From positions 3,720,001-3,784,000 of the forward strand of contig NZ_CP033929.1 in NCBI RefSeq assembly GCF_003815915.1: DNA of 64,000 bases, given 5' to 3'. Source of the DNA: Chryseobacterium indoltheticum (GTDB lineage Bacteria; Bacteroidota; Bacteroidia; Flavobacteriales; Weeksellaceae). Positions 44,125-52,834 of this stretch are shown here, one piece after another. Made by a program: the position numbers and the translations under genes. Position 1 is the stretch's first letter; every line of letters begins with the position of its first letter. Under the pieces are notes generated by a model that saw only the letters and a list, made by a program, of their open reading frames with translations, was not told the origin of the DNA and did not search any database.

Positions 44125-44399
44125 ATGAAAAAAATCTATTGCTCAGGCTGTGTCTGATTCTTATAGTGGCTATCACAGCTTACTCCTGTAGAACGGATCA
44201 ATTTCCCGAGGTCAGTCTTTTATTAATGACAGCTCAAAATTTCAGCTTACCTCGAAAAGAATTTCTCTTGATGAAAGTAAGCATAAAGCAAAGCTTCTTC
44301 CCGAACTGGAAAAAGGCAGAGGATAGCTTTATAAAACCAATGCACAGGGTAAAGTGGTCGATTACGGAAACTAAAGATATTGTATTAACAAAACAGTAA
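44125..44399 (+). pseudogene. Decayed lipoprotein gene, N-terminal fragment with frameshifts
   Basis: ATG at 44125 starts MKKIYC and then shifts. A second frame gives LLRLCLILIVAITAYSCRTD (signal peptide with lipobox cysteine) and QFPE. A third frame continues GQSFINDSSKFQLTSKRISL and then DESKHKAKLLPELEK. A further shift gives AEDSFIK and another TNAQGKVVDYGN before a stop at about 44371. The pieces in order match the N terminus of large Chryseobacterium surface lipoproteins, so at least three frameshifts have broken it. The rest of the gene is missing. Confidence 0.75.
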
Positions 44400-44444
44400 A
44401 TAGTGAAAAATATATTATTTATATATTACTCTCAGTTAGGTTAC

Positions 44445-44480
44445 AAACCAAAAAAACCTCCAATTTCTTGGAGGTTTTCA
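44445..44480. terminator. Terminator of trigger factor, copy 2 of the identical 36-bp pair
   Basis: Identical to 42917-42952, in the same orientation. It follows the minus-strand tig gene. Confidence 0.92.
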
Positions 44481-44500
44481 AATATTTATATCAGAATAAA

Positions 44501-45835
44501 TTATTTCTTCAATTCTTCTAAAAACTCGTCGTGAGAGATTTCAGTTTCCTTTTTAGTTGCTTTTTCAAGGATAACGTCTTTCAATTTAGCCATTGCTACT
44601 TCAGAAGAAATTTGTCTTACCTGCTCTTGGTCTTTCAACATTTCAGCAGCATATTTTTGAACTTCTTCATCACCTAAGTGGTGAATTCCGTAGATTGCCA
44701 ATTGATTTTTTACCAACTGCTCAGCCTGAGCCAAAACATCAGCATAATCTAATTGAATATTGTTGTCTGACATCAATTTACCTTCGATAATTTGATATTT
44801 CAATTGAGTTTTCTCAGCTTCAAGAATTGCCTGCGCCTGCTCTTCAGACTGGATGTTCTGGTTAGAGAAGATCAACCACTTCGTCAGGAAAGACTCAGGA
44901 AGTTTTACTTCTTCTTTTTCAGAAACCTGCTCCAACACTTTATTTACAAAGTGTACGTCTGCATTTTGCTGGAAGTATTCATCCAATTCAGCTTTTACTT
45001 TATCTTTAAGCTCTTCTTCAGTTTTGATGTTTCCTTCACCGTAAACTTTATCAAATAACTCCTGATTAAGTTCTGCCAAGTTTAAGCTATAGAAATCTTT
45101 TACTTTTACCTCAACTTCAGCGTGGTGTAAATGCTCAACTTCTTCTTTAGCGAAACCTAATTCTTTAGCCAAATCTTCGTCAGCAGCAAGAGTTTCTTTA
45201 GAAACTTTTACAGACTCATCCATCTTCAAACCTTTAAGCAACTTGAAAGCAGCTTTGTTTTCAGCTGTAATGGTAGCCATTTTTGGTGCGTGATTGTGCT
45301 CTCCTTCTGCACCTTCTTCTACAACCTGAGTAATCTCGAAGTTGATGTAAGAATCTTTAGTGATCTTATCTTGAGGAACCTGCTCAGCAAAACGCTTCTG
45401 CATATTTTCTATGCTCTTGTTGATTTCTTTTTCAGAAGCCGAAACTTTGTAGTGAGGTGCTTCATATTTAGCCAAATCAATAGTAAACTCAGGCTCGTAA
45501 CCTACTTCGAAAGCTACTTCCAACTGCTCTGCATTATGATTAAAATCATTTACAGGCTGTGGAACCGGCTGACCAACTAATCTTAGTTTGTTTTCGTTGA
45601 TATAGTTATTTAAAGCATCAGAAACTTGTTTGTTGATTTCTTCGAATGCAATCCCTGCTTCATATTGCTTTCTAACCATACTCAAAGGCACTTTCCCTTT
45701 TCTGAAACCAGGAACTTGTGCATTTTTAGCATAATTAATCAATTGCTTTTCTACTTTTTCTTTGTAGTCAGATTTCTCCAATGTTACTGTAAGCAATGCA
45801 CTTACATCATCATGGTTTTTTGCGGTAACCTTCAT
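44501..45835 (-). CDS. tig: Trigger factor
   Basis: A 444-residue ribosome-bound chaperone. The N-terminal ribosome-binding domain includes AKNAQVPGFRKGKVPLSMVR, which holds the G-F-R-x-G-K signature. A short PPIase-position domain spans about 150-240 and is His/Glu-rich (EEGAEGEHNHAPK), and is reduced as in other Bacteroidota. The C-terminal arms are long helical segments. The length is normal. A -7 box lies upstream; a hairpin closes it at 44445. Confidence 0.95.
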   Translation of the reverse strand: MKVTAKNHDDVSALLTVTLEKSDYKEKVEKQLINYAKNAQVPGFRKGKVPLSMVRKQYEAGIAFEEINKQVSDALNNYINENKLRLVGQPVPQPVNDFNHNAEQLEVAFEVGYEPEFTIDLAKYEAPHYKVSASEKEINKSIENMQKRFAEQVPQDKITKDSYINFEITQVVEEGAEGEHNHAPKMATITAENKAAFKLLKGLKMDESVKVSKETLAADEDLAKELGFAKEEVEHLHHAEVEVKVKDFYSLNLAELNQELFDKVYGEGNIKTEEELKDKVKAELDEYFQQNADVHFVNKVLEQVSEKEEVKLPESFLTKWLIFSNQNIQSEEQAQAILEAEKTQLKYQIIEGKLMSDNNIQLDYADVLAQAEQLVKNQLAIYGIHHLGDEEVQKYAAEMLKDQEQVRQISSEVAMAKLKDVILEKATKKETEISHDEFLEELKK

Positions 45836-45857
45836 TATTGATTAAAATTTTAGGTTG

Positions 45858-45865
45858 CAAAAATA
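45858..45865 (-). promoter_or_regulatory. -7 box of tig
   Basis: Minus-strand TATTTTTG, 22 bases before ATG. Confidence 0.6.
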
Positions 45866-45917
45866 TGAATTTTTTATTAAAACAAGACATTCCTTTTGTT
45901 ATAATACGTTAAAATAA

Positions 45918-45945
45918 AAAAGACATTACCGAAATAATGTCTTTT
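45918..45945 (-). terminator. Terminator of the metal-uptake unit
   Basis: AAAAGACATTA and TAATGTCTTTT form an 11-bp stem; T's follow on the minus strand. Confidence 0.85.
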
Positions 45946-45975
45946 ATACTTTAAAAAATTTGTCTGAGCTAACTT

Positions 45976-46536
45976 TTAGTGTGTATCAACAGTAATGTCT
46001 ACATCACTTTCGCCTCCCTGAGTTTGCCCCAACTGGTTGGTAGCAGAAGGATAGTTTTGATTTACAGAAGTAGGCGCATGAATCAATTTAATATTCATTT
46101 TTCCTGTAGATTGTGTAGAATTAATGGTCCATTCTGTTTTTAACCCTATTTTGTTTCCGTCTGTTCTTACAATGTCGTTTGCAGCTCTCAAGACAACGAT
46201 ATCAGCATTTGCAGGTGCAAAAGTGATAAAATGATGATCTTTTTCTTCTACAATTTCATCTGAAGAATGGTAATGGTCGTCATGCTTGATCTGAAAATCC
46301 AGTACAGCAGTATAGGTATCTCCCTGGTGCAAGTGAAGGTGAGCATCTGCAACTCCACCAATTACGTTTACCGTTTGAATATCTGCAGCATCGGCTTTAT
46401 TGGTCAATGTTAAAACCACTTTACCAATCTCGTCATGCTCATGGATATCTTCCGGGATATCATCATCTCCGTTTCTACATGATAAGATAAAAACTGTAGC
46501 TAAAAGTAATAGTGTTATGTTGAATAATTTTTTCAT
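45976..46536 (-). CDS. Histidine-rich lipoprotein
   Basis: A 186-residue lipoprotein (lipobox FILSC at 16-20). The mature part has many His and acidic residues: DIHEHDE, DAHLHLHQGD, KHDDHYHSSDE and EKDHHF. This composition points to zinc, copper or nickel binding on the outer or periplasmic face. I do not recognise a named family. It is 27 bases downstream of the TonB receptor gene and is probably co-transcribed with it, so it may feed metal to or from the receptor. Confidence 0.8.
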   Translation of the reverse strand: MKKLFNITLLLLATVFILSCRNGDDDIPEDIHEHDEIGKVVLTLTNKADAADIQTVNVIGGVADAHLHLHQGDTYTAVLDFQIKHDDHYHSSDEIVEEKDHHFITFAPANADIVVLRAANDIVRTDGNKIGLKTEWTINSTQSTGKMNIKLIHAPTSVNQNYPSATNQLGQTQGGESDVDITVDTH

Positions 46537-46563
46537 TTTAAATTTAATTTTAAGTATTAATAA

Positions 46564-48948
46564 TTAGAAATTGTATTTCAGAGTAACGATAAAGTTTCTA
46601 CCGGATTCCGGCATAAAATATCTCAGTCTGTTAAGATATTCACGATACTCTGTATTAAAAATGTTATTGATTCTGAAATTTAGATTCAGATTTTTAAATA
46701 GGTCTGCACCTACAGATGCATTGAATAATGTGTATGCTGAAGGAGGTGTACTGAGGTCGAGTTCTTCATTGAATGTAGTGCCATCTTCAATAAAATCAAG
46801 GTATTGATTTCTGATCGGGAAACGTTTCTGTCTGAAGACACTTTCGTTTTCCAAGCGTACATAGAAGTTTTTGGGTGTATTCAGTTTAAACTCAACCGCA
46901 TTTCTCAGATTAGCCGGCATCATCAAGATCAGAGGCTCATCATGGGTAAGATCATCTCCTTTTAATGCACTGAAACTCGTATTCCATTTTAAATTATCAA
47001 GAATATTAAGTTCTGCATCTGCATCAATTCCGAAAATTCTGGCTTTAATCTGCTGATAGCTCCAAACCGGGAAAACTCCTCTGTTTGAAGATTCGATACC
47101 CGTTGGCACCTGATTGATAAAACTGTCTGAAATCATGTAATATGGATTCACCTCAACGTGCAATCCTTTCAAAACATTGAATTTCCCAATCATCGAAAGG
47201 TTAGCATTATAAACCGTTTCTTTCTGAATAGATAAATCTCCTTCCTCGATAATTGCAGCAGAATGATGAAGCCCATCAGAGAAAAGTTCTGCAGGGTTCG
47301 GAGTTCTGTCTGCTCGTGCGAAGTTTAATTTAAGTTCAAAATTATTATCGGGCTTATAATTGAATCCCAAATTGGCAGAAAAATTATGATAATCTAGGAT
47401 AGGACGTGTCAAAATTCGGCTGTCGGCTTCCTGTACAAAGAACTGGGGATAACGACTTGCAAATTTTTCGTTCCAGTCTTTTGCATCATAATATTTGTAA
47501 GCATCATATCTGCTGAAATCATATCGCGCCCCGGCTTCTGCATTTAGCGTTGAACTGAATTTATATTTGAATACAGAAAAAGCACCTGCATCATACTTAT
47601 AGTAATCAGGAATTAAACGTCTTGCTTTCGTTGCAGGATTTGGATAGTTATCCTGAAAACCTGCCGAAAGACCGCTTTCTAAGCTCCAGTTTCCTCGTTC
47701 TAAAAGATGAGTAAGACTGGCAGAATGTGTAATCAACCGCAGATCCATCGAAGGAAGTTCATTGAGCTCTCCTCTTCTGATATCAAATTCCTTACGGCGA
47801 TTCATCTGAAAACTATATTGAAAGCTTAGTTTTCCAAAGTTTTCAAAACGTTTGTAAGCCGACAGTTTTGCAATATGATGCTCAACCTCCTGCTTAGGAT
47901 TCACAATATCATAACTGAAATTATCAAGGTAATAAGGCTGTCCGAACTTGAAGACGTTTCTGAAATCTACATTATTTCCTAAATGCGCACCTTTGAAAAT
48001 CCCGAATTCCTGATTGATTCCGCTGTATGAAACATCAAAACCTTGCATAAAACCATGATTTCCAAACGAGAAATTAAAAGAGTTTATTTCAGCTCCTGTA
48101 TTTTGAAGCGTGTGATGTGGAATGTATAAATCTCCCAACTTTTTATAACTCCCGCCCGTTTTTACAAACCATTGGTTAGTCCACGTTTTAGCTACGTTCG
48201 CTGATATTTCACCTCCTCTACCATTAGAAATACCGGAAAGTTTTATATTTCCCATAATGGTATTTCTTTTGGGCAAAACAGCAGGTTCCAAAACTACTGC
48301 TCCGCCGACAGCATCGCTTCCATACTTCAATGCAGAAGCACCTTTCACGACATCGATGTGCTCAAAATCATTTACATCTACATTGGGAGCATGCTCTACA
48401 CCCCACTCCTGTTCCGCCATCTTCACGCCATTGTTCACGATTGCAATTCGGCTTCCATACAAACCGTGAATTACAGGTTTTGAAATATTATTACCTGTTT
48501 TAAGTGCCGTAACTCCAGATATTTTCGATAACAAATTCCCCAGGTTTTCTGTAGAATTTCTTTCGATTTCCGTTTTATCAAGTGTTCGCATAATCACAGA
48601 ACCTTTGGTTTTGTGGCTTCCGTGTATGGTTACGGTTTCTATATCACCCATATGGTGCTCTAAAGTAATTGCTAAATGCAAATCTCTGTTGACTCCTACA
48701 TTTTCAGTATAATCATCACACAGAGCATGTTTAGCAATGAGCTGATAATTTCCTGCAGGAATATTTTTAAATGAAAACTCCCCTTTTTTATTGGTATTGG
48801 CTGTAAAATCTCCGATTTTCACCACTGCATTTTCCAGCATGGTTTTATCGTGAAAATCCTGAACAGTTCCCGCTACCGTGTAAGTTTTCTGTGCGTTTGT
48901 TATTGCAAATCCGCATAGGATAAGCAGTACACTATATATCAATTTCAT
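46564..48948 (-). CDS. TonB-dependent outer-membrane receptor, probable metal uptake
   Basis: A 794-residue receptor. After a signal peptide (MKLIYSVLLILCGFAITNAQ) comes a carboxypeptidase-like regulatory domain (TYTVAGTVQDFHDKTMLENA), then the plug with ERNSTENLGNLLSKISG, VIHGLYGSRIAIVNNG, and EHIDVVKGASALKYGSDAVGG. The 22-stranded barrel ends in NFIVTLKYNF with the C-terminal aromatic. The start is set to this ATG since the 23 upstream residues (MYFSCYSFII...) precede a normal signal. Neighbours are a His-rich lipoprotein and a His/Cys small protein, which favour zinc or copper over siderophore. I cannot identify the ligand. Confidence 0.9.
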   Translation of the reverse strand: MKLIYSVLLILCGFAITNAQKTYTVAGTVQDFHDKTMLENAVVKIGDFTANTNKKGEFSFKNIPAGNYQLIAKHALCDDYTENVGVNRDLHLAITLEHHMGDIETVTIHGSHKTKGSVIMRTLDKTEIERNSTENLGNLLSKISGVTALKTGNNISKPVIHGLYGSRIAIVNNGVKMAEQEWGVEHAPNVDVNDFEHIDVVKGASALKYGSDAVGGAVVLEPAVLPKRNTIMGNIKLSGISNGRGGEISANVAKTWTNQWFVKTGGSYKKLGDLYIPHHTLQNTGAEINSFNFSFGNHGFMQGFDVSYSGINQEFGIFKGAHLGNNVDFRNVFKFGQPYYLDNFSYDIVNPKQEVEHHIAKLSAYKRFENFGKLSFQYSFQMNRRKEFDIRRGELNELPSMDLRLITHSASLTHLLERGNWSLESGLSAGFQDNYPNPATKARRLIPDYYKYDAGAFSVFKYKFSSTLNAEAGARYDFSRYDAYKYYDAKDWNEKFASRYPQFFVQEADSRILTRPILDYHNFSANLGFNYKPDNNFELKLNFARADRTPNPAELFSDGLHHSAAIIEEGDLSIQKETVYNANLSMIGKFNVLKGLHVEVNPYYMISDSFINQVPTGIESSNRGVFPVWSYQQIKARIFGIDADAELNILDNLKWNTSFSALKGDDLTHDEPLILMMPANLRNAVEFKLNTPKNFYVRLENESVFRQKRFPIRNQYLDFIEDGTTFNEELDLSTPPSAYTLFNASVGADLFKNLNLNFRINNIFNTEYREYLNRLRYFMPESGRNFIVTLKYNF

Positions 48949-49078
48949 TGTAAAATAGATTGATTGTGTATGTTTCAAATTACTCATTATTATAAATGAA
49001 TAACATGAAAAATACATCCGTTAAAAATTTTGAATTGGATTTTTTACTTGAAACTGTAAACCTTTACGTTCAATCTTG

Positions 49079-49204
49079 AATCATTAAGATCTTATTGAAG
49101 TAGTTTAGAATAATTAAATTCAGCTTAGCTTTTTAAGAGATACCTAAAAAATCTATATGATTCTCTTAATGAAACTTAACTCCTAAATTTACCTTAACAG
49201 TTTT
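49079..49204. repeat. CATTAAG/CTTAA element, copy 3 (degenerate)
   Basis: AATCATTAAG at the left and CTTAACAGTTTT at the right. The right part shares AAAAAATCTAT, then CTTAATGAAACTTAA, with 15477-15602. It lies in the 352-base gap 48949-49300 between the receptor gene and the small His/Cys gene; nothing else is supported there. Confidence 0.55.
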
Positions 49205-49300
49205 AAAAAAGTCTAGTTTAATTAAAATAACATCATGCAGCTAAAACTATTCAAATTTGAAAAATTTAAAGCAAAAAAAATCCGAAAAAGAATCTATTGA

Positions 49301-49654
49301 TTATGAAATTGCGGGAGGTCCGCGAAGTTGAAATGAAAATTTAGTTTGTGACCAGATTTTTTCCTGTACAGCAAAAACCTGCTCTACCTCATGAGTATGT
49401 TTGATCAACGTGAAACTAAATTCGTCTGGTAATAAAGTGTTTCCTGTTGCTAAGAAATGACAAGCCAAACAGTCGCCTGCTTTTTCTTTCGCATCAGTTT
49501 TTGAAATAGAGTTTTCAGTTTTTTTAAGATTAAAATGCTTAAAATCTGCAGACTCATGGCTGTGAAAGCTTGAAGAAAAGAGCGCAAAGAAGTAAATCCC
49601 AAGCATCAGCTTTGAGATAAAATTCTTTAATTGTCTACCTTTCTTAGAAATCAT
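49301..49654 (-). CDS. Small His/Cys protein upstream of the TonB receptor
   Basis: A 117-residue protein with one hydrophobic N-terminal segment (KLMLGIYFFALFSSSFHSHES) that may be an export signal or anchor. The rest holds FHSHES, DCLACHFLA and IKHTHEVEQ, with His and Cys spacing that fits metal binding, and ends LRGPPAIS. Similar small proteins stand beside metal-related TonB receptors in Bacteroidota. It may be a metal sensor or chaperone; this is inference from context. It is 352 bases before the receptor gene, so co-transcription is uncertain. Confidence 0.65.
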   Translation of the reverse strand: MISKKGRQLKNFISKLMLGIYFFALFSSSFHSHESADFKHFNLKKTENSISKTDAKEKAGDCLACHFLATGNTLLPDEFSFTLIKHTHEVEQVFAVQEKIWSQTKFSFQLRGPPAIS

Positions 49655-49821
49655 TGGGCAAAATTATAAAAATAAATTAAAAACTTAGATAAAGTTTTAT
49701 TAAAATGCTTTGAATAATATGTAGAAATGAATGCTGTTTTGTTACAAACCATCCAAAAAAATATTTTGAGACGCTTCGAGAACCTCAGACATCTTTAATA
49801 CTAACTGTTTCCTTCATCCTG

Positions 49822-49904
49822 TTTGTCATTTAGTAGGAATCTATGCGGAATTTTTAGAGATTGAATTGTAAAAATCAAAGTTTAGATTCCTATGGAATGA
49901 CAAA
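49822..49904. repeat. Imperfect inverted repeat
   Basis: Arm one, TTTGTCATT...GTAGGAATCTA (49822-49843), and arm two, TAGATTCCTA...AATGACAAA (49883-49904), are 22 bp each with three mismatches, 39 bases apart. It lies in the gap between the ABC-F gene and the small His/Cys gene. Confidence 0.75.
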
Positions 49905-49937
49905 TGAGACGGATATTTTTTAGTATTTAATTAGAAA

Positions 49938-51863
49938 TTAATCCAATTGTGTTCCCAAATGTTCCCATTCCTGCAATGCAAGGTCGAGATCTTCTTTGGT
50001 TTTATTGTATTTTTCTAACGTTTCTTCAGAAGGATTTTCTTTGGTGAAAGACGCTTCGAAATTTTCTATTGCTGTTTCCAGTTCAGAAATTTTTTCTTCT
50101 ACTTTCTTTAGTTTATTCTGAATACTTTTCTGTTCTTTGCTTACCATCACAGTCGATGGCACATCAGCTTTTGGCTCCACTTTAACCTCAACCTTAGCCT
50201 TAATATCATCTGTGTGAAGTTTTGCCTTCTCTGCAGAGATTTCTCTAATGCTTTCTTTCTGTCTGAAAACAAGATATTCGTTGATGTCACCTAAGAATTC
50301 TTTCATTTTACCGTCACGGAATTCGTAAATCTTGTCACAAAGCCCTTGTAAAAATTCTCTATCGTGAGAAATCACGATTAACGTTCCTTCAAATTTCTGC
50401 AAAGCCAATTTGATAATCTCCTTAGACTGAATATCCAGGTGATTGGTAGGCTCATCCATAATCAATGTGTTGAAAGGACGAAGAAGTAGTTTACAAAGCG
50501 CCAAACGGTTTCTTTCACCTCCGGAAAGTACTTTTGTCTTTTTATTTACAGCTTCACCCTGAAAAAGGAAAGATCCTAATAAATCTCTTACTCTAGGTCT
50601 TGTTTCTTCGGTTGCTGCATCTTCGGCTTCTTCCTGTACCGTTTTATTTGGCGTTAAAACTTCCTCCTGATTTTGAGCAAAGTAACCAATATTGACGTTA
50701 TGGCCTAAATTCCAGCTTCCTGAATAATCTTTTATATCGCCTGAAAGAATTTTTGCCAGAGTTGTTTTTCCTTGTCCATTTTGTCCGAGAAGAGCAATTC
50801 TGTCGCCTCTTTGAACGATAAAATCTACATCATCAAAAATTTGTTTTTCGCCATACGCTTTTCCTAGATTTTCGGCTTCGAAAATAACTTTCCCGGGAAC
50901 CTGTGACTGTACGAAACGGATATTGAATTTAGAAACGTCTTCATTATCCACTTCAATACGCTCTATTTTATCTAATTTTTTAATCAAAGACTGCGCAAAA
51001 GAAGCTTTTGTAGCACTTGCACGGAATTTGTTGATGTTATCTTCCATCTGCTTGATTTCCGCATCCTGATTCTTTTTAGCCTGAATCAGCTTTTCACGAC
51101 GGTCTTCACGCATCACCAAATATTTGGAATAATTGGCTTTATAATCGTCTACTTTTCTGTTATTTACATCAAAAGTTCTGTTACAAACGGCTGTCATAAA
51201 CTGTTTATCGTGACTTACCAGAAGAATTCCTCCCGGATAATCTTTCAAGAAGTTTTCGAGCCAGATAATCGATTCCATATCCAGGTGATTGGTAGGCTCA
51301 TCGAGAAGCATCAAATCGTTTTTCTGAAGCAGCAATTTTGCCAATTCGATTCTCATTCTCCAGCCTCCGGAAAATTCGTCAGTTATTTTTTGGAAATCAT
51401 CCGCTTTAAAACCTAAACCAAACAAAACTTTTTCGATATCACCTTCCAGATTATAGGCATCGTGATGCATCAAAAGATCATTCAAATCGGTCATTCTGTT
51501 AATCAAATCTGTATAAGAATCACTTTCATAATCGGTTCTTACCGTCAATTGATGATTTATTTCTTCCAGTTCATCTTTCCATGCATTAATTTGCTCGAAA
51601 GCCTGCATGGTTTCATTCCAGACAGTTCTTCCTTTCACAAAATCAAGATCCTGCTTCAGGAAACCGATGGTAATATTTCCTTCAGGAACTACGTTTCCTT
51701 CATAGAAAGTAATTTCGCCGGAAAGCATCTTCAGAAGCGTAGATTTCCCCGCTCCGTTTTTACCGACCAAACCAATTTTATCATCCTTTTTGATGGTGAA
51801 ATTTACGTTTTGAAATAAATAATTACCTGAATGATGTAATCCTAAACCCTGAACAGAAAGCAT
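49938..51863 (-). CDS. ABC-F family ATPase
   Basis: A 641-residue soluble protein with two ABC domains and no membrane segments. Domain 1 has GLVGKNGAGKST and FSGGWRMRIELAKLL; domain 2 has LLGQNGQGKTTLA and LSGGERNRLALCKLL. The Walker B segments are LMLLDEPTNHLDM and LIMDEPTNHLDI. A linker of coiled-coil type lies between them (about 240-310). The C terminus (about 560-641) is another coiled coil rich in Lys and Glu, as in Uup. ABC-F proteins act on the ribosome; some protect against antibiotics, but no such role can be claimed here. A -7 box lies at 51913. Confidence 0.93.
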   Translation of the reverse strand: MLSVQGLGLHHSGNYLFQNVNFTIKKDDKIGLVGKNGAGKSTLLKMLSGEITFYEGNVVPEGNITIGFLKQDLDFVKGRTVWNETMQAFEQINAWKDELEEINHQLTVRTDYESDSYTDLINRMTDLNDLLMHHDAYNLEGDIEKVLFGLGFKADDFQKITDEFSGGWRMRIELAKLLLQKNDLMLLDEPTNHLDMESIIWLENFLKDYPGGILLVSHDKQFMTAVCNRTFDVNNRKVDDYKANYSKYLVMREDRREKLIQAKKNQDAEIKQMEDNINKFRASATKASFAQSLIKKLDKIERIEVDNEDVSKFNIRFVQSQVPGKVIFEAENLGKAYGEKQIFDDVDFIVQRGDRIALLGQNGQGKTTLAKILSGDIKDYSGSWNLGHNVNIGYFAQNQEEVLTPNKTVQEEAEDAATEETRPRVRDLLGSFLFQGEAVNKKTKVLSGGERNRLALCKLLLRPFNTLIMDEPTNHLDIQSKEIIKLALQKFEGTLIVISHDREFLQGLCDKIYEFRDGKMKEFLGDINEYLVFRQKESIREISAEKAKLHTDDIKAKVEVKVEPKADVPSTVMVSKEQKSIQNKLKKVEEKISELETAIENFEASFTKENPSEETLEKYNKTKEDLDLALQEWEHLGTQLD

Positions 51864-51912
51864 TTGAAATGAATATTAAAAGTGAATATTGAATATGAAT
51901 CTTTTTCGGGTG

Positions 51913-51920
51913 CAAAAATA
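51913..51920 (-). promoter_or_regulatory. -7 box of the ABC-F gene
   Basis: Minus-strand TATTTTTG, 49 bases before ATG. Confidence 0.55.
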
Positions 51921-51954
51921 CGGAAAAGAAATGAATGACAGGAAAATAAAAAAA

Positions 51955-51976
51955 GAGCCGTCAAAAATGACAGCTC
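51955..51976 (-). terminator. Terminator hairpin
   Basis: GAGCTGTCA and TGACGGCTC pair, followed on the minus strand by seven T's. Second hairpin after the response regulator gene. Confidence 0.75.
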
Positions 51977-52132
51977 CCCGCTAAATTTTTAAAAACATTT
52001 GCCTAGAATTTATTTCAGAAACTCAGCAGGTGTATTTACTCATTACTAAAGAAAAAAACTCCGTTAAAATAAGCACAGCAAAATAACGCAGTAAAATAAA
52101 AAGTATAATGAGTAGAAATACCCAAATATAAA

Positions 52133-52152
52133 AATCCGTATAAATACGGATT
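52133..52152 (-). terminator. Terminator of the two-component unit
   Basis: AATCCGTAT and ATACGGATT form a perfect 9-bp stem with a two-base loop, followed by T's on the minus strand. Confidence 0.82.
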
Positions 52153-52162
52153 ATATGTTTTT

Positions 52163-52834
52163 TTAAGCAGGAGAATAAATATTGTTAACAATGGCGTAAA
52201 TAACAATTCCAACTGTATTTTTAGCGCCAATTTTTTCGATAGCTCTTTGCCGGTGACTTTCTACCGTTCGCGGACTAATAAAGAGTTTTTCTGCAATCTC
52301 GTGATTGGTAAATTCCTGGCAAATCAACTTCACGACGTCTTTTTCTCTTTCAGAAAGATCATCATCCATACTAAAGAGTGACTTTTTTTTGGAAGTACTA
52401 TTCATGTAAGAAAGAAGCATCTCATGATCTTCATTCGTAAAGAAAATGCCGTTTTCGAAGACTTTTGATATCGCTTCTATAAATAATTTTTTATCGGAAT
52501 TTTTCGGCAGAAAAGCAGAAACCCCCAACTTGACCATATAGCCAAGAACCGATGTTTTGTAATGGGACGAAAGGATAATAATTTTAAGATCAGGATATTT
52601 GTCTTTGAGAATCTCCACCAATTCGAAACCGTTCATAGGCTGCATCTGAACGTCAACTAAAGCAATATCCGGGAAATCTTCTGTAGAACATGTCTCAAGA
52701 TTCTCGAGAAAGAGATTTCCGTTATTTGCCATCATCGTTACCGAAAAGTTTTTTTCTTTTGACAACAGCATTTTTACTCCTTCAAGAATCAACTGCTCAT
52801 CATCAACCAAGGCAATTTTTATATGGTGGCTCAT
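52163..52834 (-). CDS. Response regulator, NarL/FixJ family
   Basis: A 223-residue regulator. The receiver domain has DDEQ acidic residues near 11-12, the phospho-acceptor Asp in DIALVDVQMQPMNGF, SSHYKTS and LPKNSDKK with the conserved Lys. The LuxR-type HTH domain follows: LSEREKDVVKLICQEFTNHE, then IAEKLFISPRTVESHRQRAIEK. It should bind DNA when phosphorylated by the kinase of the next gene. Start and stop overlap by one base (ATGA) with the kinase gene. The targets are probably its own operon or neighbours; this is inference. Confidence 0.93.
   Translation of the reverse strand: MSHHIKIALVDDEQLILEGVKMLLSKEKNFSVTMMANNGNLFLENLETCSTEDFPDIALVDVQMQPMNGFELVEILKDKYPDLKIIILSSHYKTSVLGYMVKLGVSAFLPKNSDKKLFIEAISKVFENGIFFTNEDHEMLLSYMNSTSKKKSLFSMDDDLSEREKDVVKLICQEFTNHEIAEKLFISPRTVESHRQRAIEKIGAKNTVGIVIYAIVNNIYSPA

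Noticed and set aside
44139..44399. 86-codon lipoprotein-like frame taken as an intact gene
   Set aside because: Homologous sequence moves through several frames; better explained as a broken gene.
42991..44480. Insertion sequence
   Set aside because: No transposase, no inverted ends; only identical terminators at the borders.
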